This document shows, piece by piece, positions 1-11,000 of a DNA stretch of 28,105 nucleotides. The DNA comes from Phoronis ovalis (lineage: Eukaryota; Phoronida; Phoronidae). The stretch is taken from contig JAOXYB010039728.1 in the NCBI GenBank assembly GCA_028565635.1, positions 1-28,105 of the forward strand, read 5' to 3'. The first letter of the stretch is position 1; each line of letters opens with the position of its first letter. The notes under the pieces were generated by a model. It saw only the letters and a list, made by a program, of their open reading frames with translations, made no database searches and was not told where the DNA came from. The translations under genes and the position numbers were made by a program.

Positions 1-27
1 CAATATGCAAGTAATATATGATTTAAG

Positions 28-97
28 TTTCAAATGGATATCACATTCCCTTATTGAGATATCTCGATAACAGTGAAGCGGACGGGGCGGTTGCAGG
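28..97 (+). CDS. M1AP: M1AP visible exon m1 (internal, 5' exons missing)
   Basis: The exon opens after a TTTAAG acceptor and closes before a GTAAAT donor. In the only frame that stays open and joins exon m2, it encodes about 22 residues that include YHIPLLRYLDNSE. This aligns loosely with the human M1AP stretch before its conserved C-terminal block: shared Tyr, Pro, Leu and Arg, then a Trp in the next exon. The exon enters with 2 nt and leaves with 2 nt of split codons. It is the weakest of the five exons because it is short and close to the window edge. Confidence 0.55.
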
Positions 98-656
98 GTA
101 AATCCAAAGTACTTCCAGCCTACTGCTGGGGGTACAATAAATATAAGAGTATAATTATGTATTATAATTAAATTATGTTATAATGAACCTAAAGGACAAG
201 AAAACTATATTAAGTAAAATTTGAATAATCTAGACTTATATATAGACTTATATCCGGTTATATAACAAATAGCTACATTTTACCACTTTCAAAAATACTT
301 CTATTAAAGGGTAAAACTTCTATACTTCTACAGATTCTCTAATTCTTCAAGAAAACAAACTGACGTGTTCTAGCTTCTGTGAGAGCTTGCATATATAAGT
401 TTACTGTTTCTTTAAAATTAATTTGCAAGTTGCAAAAAACTGTTAGTTCTAGCTATCAGCCATATTTGAAATTTGGTTCCTGACTTTTCAATGCAGATTT
501 GATGGTTAATTTTTAATAACGTTTTCAGAACTATATATTTACCAGAACTGCTATCATATAGCAGGTTTTTAATCAGCTGAAATCTGCTAATTGTAACTGC
601 TATCAACTGTTATTTTGACTCAAAGTAATATTTGATGGCAGTTATAATTTTAACAG
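98..656 (+). other. M1AP intron m1-m2
   Basis: The intron begins GTAAAT and ends CAG and is AT-rich. A short direct repeat, AGACTTATAT twice around 233-254, is the only internal structure seen. No other gene or RNA is apparent. Confidence 0.55.
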
Positions 657-723
657 TTGGAAGCAGTTTAAAATCTTACTAAGAAACTACCGTAAACATG
701 CAGGCAGTGAACTGGTCAAAAAG
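657..723 (+). CDS. M1AP: M1AP visible exon m2
   Basis: The exon lies between a TTTTAACAG acceptor and an AAG|GTTATA donor. Its first base completes a Gly codon with m1, then it encodes WKQFKILLRNYRK...ELVKK and ends on a codon boundary. It corresponds to the M1AP segment just before the 'LLLAK' strand. Phase agreement with both neighbours (1 nt in, phase 0 out) is the main support, since the exon is only 67 bp and the donor is weak. Confidence 0.65.
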
Positions 724-942
724 GTTATAAAACTATAAATGTTATTAACTGGTCTAATAGCAGTTCTCTTTGGTAAGGGTACTACCTTAGGGATGACAGA
801 AAAATCCACTTGCATTTTTTGCAATCAGTGCATGTGCAACTGGATTATATTAAAACTACTTTGGGTAGCCTCATTAACCAAAATATGCACCATTAAAATT
901 GTAAGATTCTTGCAACGTCAGCTCCCTACAGTTATTTTATAG

Positions 943-1173
943 AACATGGTATTACTGGCCAAATTTGAGAATCAAGAAGTTCAAACATCAAGTGTTTACA
1001 ACCTGCAACCTAAGCCGTGCGGTCATTTTGTTATTTTACCATCTCCTGCAAATGCTTTATTACTGAAACCAATAGCAGTGAGTGAGCTGATGTTGCCAAC
1101 TTGTGAATTAATACCACTGGGAGAGCAACTACCACAAGAAAATATTCAATCCATGGAATTAGCTCTAGATCAG
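943..1173 (+). CDS. M1AP: M1AP visible exon m3, conserved C-terminal core
   Basis: This 231-bp phase 0/0 exon follows TTTTATAG, whose TAG is an in-frame stop, so the exon cannot extend upstream. It ends at CAG|GTGGGT. The 77 residues contain MVLLAKFE, then CGHFVILPSPANALLLK, PIAVSELMLP and a terminal LALDQ. These match human M1AP in order: an LLLAK strand, a Y/F-V-I-(M/L)-P-S strand, the A-(T/S)-x-E-L-M-L-P motif and the start of the x-x-L-E-x-x-P-x-Y-N-P-L motif. M1AP works in meiosis I, where it is associated with the ZZS crossover proteins (SHOC1, TEX11, SPO16). This exon gives the identification. The ATG at 946 is internal, not the gene start. Confidence 0.82.
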
Positions 1174-1804
1174 GTGGGTCAGATCGAGATATATAGTAAA
1201 ACTTGTACCTAGGAGTTTCTACATAAGATGGACCTTTTCAAAGTACTTGTGGTGAAGTCAAAAGAATGGTTTTGTACAGATGTTAAATTGAAGAATGTGT
1301 TCTAACAGATTCTGACTCTAGAGGTTTTAACCTTTCATTTGATGCTAAAAAACCTTTGCTTTCTGGGGGTGCAGCCAAAATGAAAAATAAGCACAATTAA
1401 TATAGAGAATATGTGATAGACTATAACTGCTGCAAAAATATCTGTACCTATAGATCAGTGATTGCATACAGCAATATAAGGTTTTGTTATACTTGGAAAA
1501 TGTTTCCATAGTAATGCTGCATATATCTAAATGTCGTCATATTAGTAGATAATTGGGACTTTATTCAATGTTACTAATAAAAGTGATAAAAATCTAAAGA
1601 AATTTCTATGTAAATTAATAAAATAGTGAAAATAAAGTATATCTTTGATAATCATAGTCCTTTTTTGAAATTTAAAGATATGACACTTTCAGATAAGAAA
1701 GAAAATTAATATTGATTAATCTGAATAATTATGTCAATATAGTATAGTTGAAAGCCTTGAAAAGGTAACATACATATACTGGAAATTTTTTTATATACTT
1801 GCAG
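1174..1804 (+). other. M1AP intron m3-m4
   Basis: The intron runs from GTGGGT to TACTTGCAG and is AT-rich, with a good T-rich tract before the acceptor. No open frame of note and no repeat was recognised. Confidence 0.65.
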
Positions 1805-1942
1805 CTTGAAGTTTTACCCCAATACAACCCACTGGTGATTCAATCAGGATTATATTCAAGTTTGAGTAGCATGTTAACATTTTCAAGTAGCAGGCTACAT
1901 AATAAGAGAAAATATCCCCATCATACAAATAGCAATAATACC
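1805..1942 (+). CDS. M1AP: M1AP visible exon m4
   Basis: The exon lies between TACTTGCAG and ACC|GTAAGG and is 138 bp, phase 0/0. It begins LEVLPQYNPLVIQSGLYSSL, matching the human M1AP stretch in which Leu-Glu, Tyr-Asn-Pro-Leu, Gln-Ser, Leu-Tyr-Ser and Leu-Ser-Ser are conserved. A basic, low-complexity tail (RLHNKRKYPHHTNSNNT) follows. The YNPL...QS.LYS.LSS motif is the strongest family signature in this part of the window. Confidence 0.82.
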
Positions 1943-2245
1943 GTAAGGATTATAAAATTCATTTTGTGATTTTTAGAAGTCACATGTCTTTATGTGATAT
2001 ATACTGTGTTAATTACTCCATCAGAAATTTTTCCATCTAAGGTTTTTGGTAGTTTATGTATTGTAAATATACACCAGAAAATTTAAAATGTAGAGATGAA
2101 GGAATACAAAATGTTCCAAAAAATGTATGGTCCAGTCATAAATAACAGAAAACAAATAATCATATTTAAATTTAAAAATAACAATCTATGTCAATGACTA
2201 TATTTATTATACTCAATGATGTGTGGATTTTCTGTTTGCTTGCAG

Positions 2246-2395
2246 CCATCATCCAGCATGAAATCAGCCACCAATAAAAGTCTAGGAAGAGTACAACCCA
2301 TGAAAAGACAGGAGCCAGTAAGAAAGTTTTGTACACCAGCTAGAAGTATCTATGGTAATATTTTCAATGATGATGAATTCCCAACCGAGTTGTAA
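2246..2395 (+). CDS. M1AP: M1AP terminal coding exon m5 with TAA stop
   Basis: The exon starts after TTTGCTTGCAG and runs 49 codons to TAA at 2393-2395. It encodes a Ser/Lys/Arg-rich tail ending in RKFCTPARSIYGN and an acidic DDEFPTEL terminus. The M1AP tail is poorly conserved across animals, so this exon is assigned by phase (0), a strong acceptor and its position rather than by similarity. The Thr-Pro in CTPAR would fit a proline-directed kinase site, which is inference only. Confidence 0.72.
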   Translation, partial: PSSSMKSATNKSLGRVQPMKRQEPVRKFCTPARSIYGNIFNDDEFPTEL

Positions 2396-2745
2396 ACGAT
2401 TACAAAAAATGCAGAAAACAACTGGAACTGCAACCTGGTGTATTAAATTTATTTCAGAAGTCAAGATTGTTTCTTTGGCATGCACTCTTCAAAAAATCAT
2501 CAAGCTTGTTTGAACAGGCATTTTGAGAATTTTTTAAAAATAACAATGAAGCAACTGAATTTTCCACATTTAAAGGCTGCATGCAGAGAAGCACACATAA
2601 TTAGTATGTAATGTAAAACATTTCATTTTAGTTCAAGTTCACATAACACACGATCGGTCTAGACCAAAATTCAACATTTTTAATTCAATTTTGTCAGAAG
2701 CAGCAGCTTTAAGTATTAATAGTGAAGTGTTTTACACTACTGAGT

Positions 2746-2751
2746 AATAAA
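2746..2751 (+). promoter_or_regulatory. Candidate M1AP polyadenylation signal (AATAAA)
   Basis: A canonical hexamer on the plus strand about 350 nt after the M1AP stop. A weaker ATTAAA lies at 2442-2447. The choice between them is open. Confidence 0.45.
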
Positions 2752-2844
2752 AATATACTAATCTATTCTACATGCGTAATAATTGCAAAAGAATTAATGA
2801 CGAGAGATCAAACTGGACGGTAAAATCTCATCTTTTTTTTAGAT

Positions 2845-2850
2845 TTTATT
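2845..2850 (-). promoter_or_regulatory. Distal candidate TTC17 polyadenylation signal
   Basis: AATAAA on the minus strand, the farthest of four downstream of the TTC17 stop and about 100 bp from the M1AP signal on the other strand. If it is used, the TTC17 3' UTR is about 2 kb and the two transcripts end almost touching. Confidence 0.3.
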
Positions 2851-4574
2851 GTTTTTAACAATAAGCTTAAAATGTTAATTTACATTTGATACATTATATT
2901 AAACATGCTTTTTAACATCTACATAACCATAAAAGAATATTATATTATAAATCTGTAAAAGTCACACACATATTATTTATCATGATGGCTTTGCCATGTT
3001 TCCTAAATTTAATTATGTGTTGCAAAAAAAAAAAAAATTGCACTGACATTGCAAATTAAATTATTGATAATATAGACAATATGTAAATAAGCACAAAACA
3101 AAAGCAGGCAATTGCACATTACTACCAACACAGTTAGCTCTGCATTCAGGTTTGAGATTGGAGGCATGCATTCCACATAGTACAGGTTTATATCTCTTCA
3201 CACATTGGCATTGAGAATTGCATTTTTCCTCTGCTACTACAGCATAGACCAGAAGCTATTATTCCACATAAAAACTGTACTACACTAATGACAAAATGGT
3301 CAAGAATCTAAATTCTATGAGCCGTATATGACAAAAGATATCATTCAAAACAAAAGTTTAAAATATCCTTATTAAATAAGCCATTCTTGCTATTTCTTGT
3401 ATGACTTGATTTCTGTAGGATTTAGTGCTGTGTAAACACATATTAATTTTGGCACTTTAACGACTTGATGTACAGGGGTTGCTGCCTTCTTGACATTGGA
3501 CAACAAGAGACTTTCCAATTTCAAATGTACCTAAAACTGTTTATAATTATAACTGTTGTGAACTGAACTTTACTTTAGATTCCCATCTTTTCATCTATGT
3601 TTGAATTACTAGGGTAGGAGGGAGGCAAACATATTCAGGTCTCCTATTCAGCTCCTTAACCAAAGTACTACACATAATCTGTAGGACCAAAGGTAGAATT
3701 ACCCTTTTCAAGATTTCGGTGCTGTGACGGTCGAGAGACTGAAATCATTTGTAATTTATTCACTTGGTATTGGGAATATCAAGTGATACAAGAAAATATA
3801 GCCATCTACAACAAGCAACACTAAAACCACAATTCCTTTGCAAGACTACAAGAAAACTGAATGCAGTTAAATGTCATTAACAAAAGTATAAAATTTAATT
3901 GAAATATTGTAGTGTGGGAATGTATCATTTATAAAATTATAAATCAGCTGAACAATATTTTTATTTACAATTTTCTGCTGTTTCATCAGTTGCATTATTA
4001 GAGAGGAACAAGGATAATTCCCAACTAAAATGACAAAACTCAAGAGAGATCAATGGCACTGACCTAACCATGTCTAATCACATTTTAACATGTGCCAGTT
4101 GAGAAGAATTCATCGATCTCTTGGCACTACAATACATTAAAACAGCAGCCCAGAAAAGTGACTACATTTGCAGTGGGCTGATTGAACAACAGCAAAAATC
4201 AGGGAATAAATGATTACAAAAGTAACAACACTCAACTGTAAACACAATTTACTCTCAGAGTTATTTGTCCTGCAAAAAGTTTTGAAATGAATTCTGCTGA
4301 ATACAAGGCATCTATCATCTTACAGCTACTAGCAAAAGAATCTCAATACAGTTTTGGTATGGCATGAGGGTAACAATGCATAGCAATTATGTAAAGGGGA
4401 CATGTGTAGCTCTCCGCGCCGATACACTGTAGCTGTATGAAAAGTAATTATGCATTTGTCTCTATAGTAAGACATCACAAGCAATGAGGTAAGGAAAGGG
4501 ATGGAATAATTGTTTTGTAACCTCATAAATATCAAAAACCAGTGACTGTAGTGTGATTCTGTAGCTAGCTGTAA

Positions 4575-4580
4575 TTTATT
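4575..4580 (-). promoter_or_regulatory. Proximal candidate TTC17 polyadenylation signal
   Basis: The first minus-strand AATAAA after the TTC17 stop, about 310 nt downstream. It would give a short 3' UTR. Confidence 0.4.
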
Positions 4581-4891
4581 TTTGGGCTCACTTCATGGTA
4601 TTAAAATATGAATAAACAGATAGTCAGGTTAACATAACATCACATTTTTGAATTGTTTGGAATAATAATAAGTTTGGTAATGCATATATTAGATCACAGG
4701 AAAACCAGAAAATTAGAATTATAACATTAAGTACACTTTGCAATTGCAAAATATCCCAGTCTATGCTATCAGCTATTAGAACTGTTCAGGAGTATTATAT
4801 TATCATGGACTGTTTGAGCTGCAGTGAGTATTAATTTTACTGAACTGTATGCATCAACAAGTATGCTTAACTATGGATATCCAGGAAACTT

Positions 4892-5032
4892 TCACAGTTC
4901 CGAATCCTTTGGCAATTTTTCCTGAAAAACTTCTTGACACTGTATTGCACGCAGTCGTTCTTTAGCCATATCAAAGGAAGATTGAAGTCCAAGAGTTGAT
5001 TCATAAAATATTGTGGCTTTCTTCCAGTCGCC
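4892..5032 (-). CDS. TTC17: TTC17 terminal coding exon v24 with TGA stop
   Basis: 141 bp including TGA (4894-4892), acceptor TTATTTTACAG. It encodes GDWKKATIFYESTLGLQSSF, then AKERLRAIQCQ and a short charged tail. It matches the human last TPR (EFEKALVWYESTLKLQPEF...IQTIQC). The length to the stop is about the same as in human. Confidence 0.95.
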   Translation of the reverse strand, partial: GDWKKATIFYESTLGLQSSFDMAKERLRAIQCQEVFQEKLPKDSEL

Positions 5033-8000
5033 CTGTAAAATAAGAGCATATTACATCAATGCAGTTGGAAAAAATCTCAGATTGGTACTATTAATAATAA
5101 CTTAAGTTTATTATATAACAGGAATAGGACAATCAAGAAATTTTAACATTAATACAAACTTTAAGCAGTCCTGTTGTGATTTAACTGCCTGCATTTCGCT
5201 GAATATTTAACCAGAATGGAAGGCGACATATATGAGAATCAGGCTAGACTTTTTTATGAATCATTAAACCGACTAACCTTAGCAGCATAGATATTAGCCA
5301 TGGTCACATGTATAAGAACTAGATTGGGATTTATACCTAGCGCCATATCTGTGACTACTATTGCATCATTCAGCCTACCAGCACGGTGCAGTATATTAGC
5401 CATGCTTACTAATGGCAAATCCTGCAAAATTAAAGCACCAGTAAAAATTAGATGAATGACAAGTTACTCCTAGGTAGCTGTACTATGGTGTATAATTATT
5501 TTGATATGAAACATTAGTTTATGTTACTTTGAATTGGTATCAGTAGTTTACCATGCATTCGTTTGACAAAAAAGACCATGTCAAAACATTGCAGTAATAG
5601 TCCTTGAGAGGAATCAAAGCAAAAAAGGGAGCACTTGCTACATGTTAAGGATCATCTCAAAAGTTACCACAATGACCACAAACGTATAGTGTCTAAGACA
5701 GGAATTACCCCCCACCCCCCCAGGTCAAATATAGGGGGGTTAGTGAGATTTTTGCCCTATCCAATTGCGAACCTAGATGGGGGTCCGGAGGCAATATTTG
5801 GTGCTATTTAGCACATGGTGGATTATTCATAATTATAGAACTTTAAAAAAACCAACGTATTTTTACATTCACTGGGAATAACATCCTTATCTGCCCTAGT
5901 CCATAGTAAGAAATGGATTGCGCATTATTTAGTTTAACTTTTTATTACAACATTGCCTGAACTTTAATAGTGTTATCAGAAAAAGACATTTCCAAGGCAG
6001 ATGCTCTCCTGATAACATGTTCTGAATCAATTAGAGTCACCGATAGCAACATGTATACTTCCAGTGTGTGTTATTCTGATTTCAGCACGTTAAACACGGA
6101 CTGGACGTCATGCACGTGTAAAAACTGACAACCAATTTCAAGAGCGAAATCGTCGATAAATTCTATTTAAAAAATATTTACCTCCACTGATAAACTCGTA
6201 TGCTTTGATACAAAGCTATTTACAAATGTCTGGTACCTGTATAAAGGCTGACATTTGTAAATAGCTCTGCTTTCCGGCGCCACAGTACCAAATAGTGTCA
6301 ACTGTTTAGACATCTTTTTTGTGTGTATCGTCTGCACTGTAGTGACGTAAAAAGGTCGTCCGCTTTACAACTGTCGTATCCCTATGTTGTAAAATTAAAA
6401 CTGGATGGTACCCGGGGCATGGTTTAGCCGTTTGATGTAGGTATTTCACTGTCCTTTCTCTTCCACCAATTTCGTACATTTTTGCACACTTGCATGAATG
6501 TTCATGGAGTGGTAGAATAAATAGAACCTAAAACTTCTATATTTACCAAGAAATGATTTTTAATAAATATCGTATATACTAGGTATGATTTTTTCATGTT
6601 GCACTAAACCATAAACGTGGGTGGATTTTACCCCCCGCCCCCTATACGAAACACTATGCGTTTGGGGTCGTTGCGATAACTTTTGAGATGATCCATTACT
6701 AAAACACCAAACTGACCGAATGAAAAATAAATAAATTTGTAGCTTGGAACTTTTCCTTGTTCTTTACCTTCATTTCTTGAGGTGCTGAGTGAAGAGCCAT
6801 ACGCAGGCAATTGATAGCATTAGGGGCATTGCCTTCCACTCTCCAGTATAATGCTGCTACAACACCAACAACCCATGACTTTGGTTGTGTTTCCAAGGCA
6901 TTAGATATTCTTGCACCCATTACTTCAACAGCTTGTATTTCACCACCAAGATGTTGCAAAACCTTTAAGATTTCCTTATGATATGAGGGGTTACCGAGTA
7001 TCCAAATAAACATGATTACTTGCATTTATAAAAAAAAATGATTTAACGTGCAGCTTACTACAGTACAAGCTGAACATTTTTCAATAACAAGTTCTTACCA
7101 AATATATTTTTGATTTCATTATTTCTTACAAAATAAGTAGTAACCTTAAGAAAAATATTATTTTGAAGTTACCTCTTTCAAACCTGTTTCTGGGTCGTAA
7201 TACAACTGGTCTCGGTCAGCAATACCTTTTAAATGGTCTAATGAAGATATACTTGCTCCAAAATCAGTTTTGCATGTAGGTTCCTTCAGCTCTCCACGTA
7301 TGTTGTTTTCAAAATTGACATGCTCTGCAAGGCTATAATCAACAAAAAAATTATAATCGTATTCAATTCCTTCTTTTAGAGATCAGCAATGGTTTATATA
7401 CTAGACAAAATATAGTGCTATCACTACTACACTGCTAAATAAGCTATAGCAGTTTATCAATAAAAGCACTCATATTAAAGTTGGCAGAATATTTTAGCGA
7501 GATATTCGATATTTTCAGACAATTTTCTATTGAAAGCAATGGCAGGAAATGCTCCACCACGAGTCTCGTGTTTATTATTATTTGAATTTACTACCACAAA
7601 TCAAAATACAAAAGCAGCACACACAGTGACAGTAAAGTGGCAGATCAATGCAAGGTGTAATAGTGAGCAAGACAGGATGATACTATGTCTACTGTGCCAG
7701 TCTGGTTCTATCTTACAGACAGTGGCAATAGCAAATTATCTTTTCTTTCATAGGTAATGTCAGAAATGTTTTCATGTACCAGTACCTGATTCCTTTCTTT
7801 TCCAAAGCCAACCATGTGCTGGTAAAAGTATTAAAATCTATCTTCTTAAGCGACGTACACTCCTCAATAGTTGGTGATGCTAGGTACAACCTCTGTTTAA
7901 TATGAACTGTCGAATCTAAAACAAATAAATATAATAGAAGTATAGCAACTTTGTAACTTTTAAAAATGCCATAAACCTCAGTTGAATGAATAAGTTGACT

Positions 8001-11000
8001 GTTTCATAACATTCTTAAAATATCACCGGTTCTGGTATACAATCAAAAAAAATTGTGAACTTCTGACATCTGTCGCATCAAAGGAAGTTGCCAAAAGAGG
8101 CGACAAATTGTCAAAGGTACGCAGTTTTAATGGTTGTGTTCATCAATGTTACTACTTGGAATACTATTCTACACATTAGTTAGGCATTTGTAAATACTGT
8201 GCTGTGCTACAATATTACATAGTAAACTGATAAATTTCTACCAAGAATATCTTTCATCACGTGCAACAGCTTAACTTTGATTACCACAATTTCTTCATAT
8301 GTTACGATACTTGCTGCGTAATACACAATTAGCTAGTATGTACGGTGTCTATATCCCTTTCATTGTATCTCTGCATTAACTATGAATGAATTTTTGTCAA
8401 TAACCAAACCTGGTAAGTCTGAATCATCAATTTCAGGTAAGTCAACATTATCTGGTGGTAGCTCGGCCCCACAGAACTTGTGTGTACATCGGGGAACAGC
8501 GTTTTCTGGGTCTAGAGTGGTATCAACAACATCGGATTCTTCATTAGTTTCGAAGGGAGATTTGGTTATGTCAAGTGAGCTATCTTTTAAATTCTTGTTT
8601 TCTGCTGCCAAAGTTTCTTGATGCCATGCCTCCATTTTTTCCTATTAACAAATAATTTATAAAGTTAAAAATATGTAAATACTAATACCATATGAGGCTA
8701 CTCATTTATTCAAAATTAAAGTTGTACTCTTTTGTAACTGCGGGTAACAAGTTTAAATTTTTAAAATCCATGTCTGGCATATCTTTTAGTTGGACAACTG
8801 TAAATTATAGAAGCAAAAAGCTACTACTAACACAATTTTCAAAGTCGAAAAGCACAAAAAATAAAATTTGAAAACATTCTAATATTAATTAATAAATTAG
8901 TTACTATACTAATTCTTCAACTGTATGTGCAGTAAGAGATTCCACGTATAAATAAGAAAAACAAGTTGAAATTGTCTAGGGCTTTTATCAATTGTCATGC
9001 GATTACATTAGCTGCTTGAATTTAGCTAGAACTTGTTTAATAGTAGAATATTTTTTATTGGCAATTAACAAATATGAGGCAAGAATTTTTAGTAAGACTT
9101 AATTAGTAAAACAGCATGCCCTTCAGTATTCACTGTACATGCTTATTATGTAATGCTTCTATCAAACTTGCTGTGAGTTGAACATATAGACTGAACTGGA
9201 CACCTCTATGACTTGTACAACTTGTCAATTGATTATCATAGGGAACTTGGTCACATATCATTCAATCCCCAGATTCAACCTCAGTTACAAAAATGGTTAT
9301 TTGCTGTCACCAGATAGAAACCCTATCTGGTGACAAAGTTTCTTGTTCAGGACAGGTATCTCTGGATGTTTCCTCTCAAATCGATAAACATTTGGGGGTC
9401 TTTAGTTGCTAGATACGTACAGAAGACTGGTCTGGTGGTAAAACATATTTTCATAACACCATTTATAGCAAAAGTCACAAGACCCCCAACATTAAAGTTA
9501 TGCAGACATGGTGAAAATATACTAGTGTACGTTGTAAAAAGTTATACGAATCATGTAACATTGTACAGATACAGAGCAATATTATAATTAAAAAGTAAAT
9601 TACTAAAGACTAAACCACAACAATGTGACATCTTAATAGACTGGAACAGTCTGAGAATGGTTTGTACTAATAAATGAGTTTAGCAGTTCATTTAAGTCAA
9701 TCAAACAATACTTAATGACAACAATCAAAGCCAGTGCCTACAACAAACTTTTATCGACTACTTAAAAGCACATATTTATTAAAGAAAGAAGTGCACATGC
9801 TACTACACTGTGTAATATGCTTAGATCTAAACAGCATACAATAAGTGGTAGAAACACAAAAGGCGTGCACAATTTACCGAATTAGTCATTATTATCCTAT
9901 AGTCTTGTGGCATGTTGAGATCGTCGCCATCTGTTCGAATCTGACCAAAATAAGCAAAACATGCTGACACAAATCGTAAGCTACGTGTAATCAAAACTCT
10001 GCTTACATCGGAATTCAAATAAAATATAAATTAAACATAAACTATTTTTGTACACTTCAACAGAATGCACCTGTTAAATCAAAGCTGTACCCAATAAACC
10101 TCTCCAAAACTACCAGGTAATAATACCAACAGCTTTCTGCATGAACAGCTTGAATACCGAATTAATTAATTAATAACAAATCATATAAATTTACGGTAAC
10201 TATATATTAAAAAAAAACAACAAATGATGCAGTACAGTTGTACTGCATGGTATGTGTACCGAAAAGTTCCCCGTGTTGCGTGAGATTTTTTTTTTGTCCT
10301 GTTGAAGCACGCAAACTGCTGTAAAAGCACATGATCAGAAAAAGTACTTATTACAATTTATGTTACCATGCTATCACATCATACATTGTACTTTGTTTTT
10401 ATTTGTAATGTCCCATTTGAATATATAATCAACTGTATGCATGCACTTGGAGGAGCAACAGGTCACAATCCCATATACCCAGCATGCACATTTTGTTAAA
10501 GAACAATAACACGAATCCATTCACAAAACCAGCATACTGAGATTGTTTGGGTACACACAAGTTCCAAGACTGGTGACTTCTCCAAGTACTTGCAACTGTC
10601 CAGTATTAGATGTACAAAAGCCGCAAGTGGGCATTATTATGCAACCATATAAAATTTTATATATAATTTTGAACTAATTTTAAATAATTCCAAGATTATA
10701 TGAATTTAACAAATTACAATGTAATTACAGTAAAGCCCAGAAATACATGTAAGAATTTTAGAACTGGTTGAGACATCCTGATTCTTTACTTTACCTATTT
10801 TGGTACAGCCAGCATTTAACCTGCATTCGTTGAAGGAGAAATAGCTACAGTGAGGTTTTATAGGGAGCATGCCACTGAGCAGCGTACAACAATTATACGT
10901 GTACCTGACTTGTTTATTTACTTACACTCAAGAGTAAATTGTGTTACTAAAGCTGTCAGTTAAGTCAGACAAACATAGTGTCATAAAACTACAATACAGA

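Larger units (their letters stand above)
2396..4891. other. Shared 3' region between convergent M1AP and TTC17
   Basis: About 2.5 kb separates the M1AP stop (2395) from the TTC17 stop (4892, minus strand). The genes converge, so this region holds both 3' UTRs. Plus-strand signals are an ATTAAA variant at 2442-2447 and AATAAA at 2746-2751. Minus-strand AATAAA signals (seen as TTTATT) lie at 4575-4580, 3960-3965, 3755-3760 and 2845-2850. There is an A13 run near 3026-3038. Short open frames here (for example 4329-4535 minus) show no family resemblance. Which signals are used cannot be told from sequence. Confidence 0.7.
5422..6767 (-). other. TTC17 intron v22-v23
   Basis: A 1.35-kb intron, most of which is the transposon-like element at 5649-6694. 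The remaining flanks are plain AT-rich sequence. Confidence 0.85.

Noticed and set aside
739-942. 67-codon plus-strand frame ending at the TAG before M1AP exon m3
   Set aside because: It covers the m2-m3 intron and its stop is part of the acceptor. It shows no family similarity.
8382-8621. 79-codon plus-strand open frame
   Set aside because: An antisense shadow of TTC17 exon v19.
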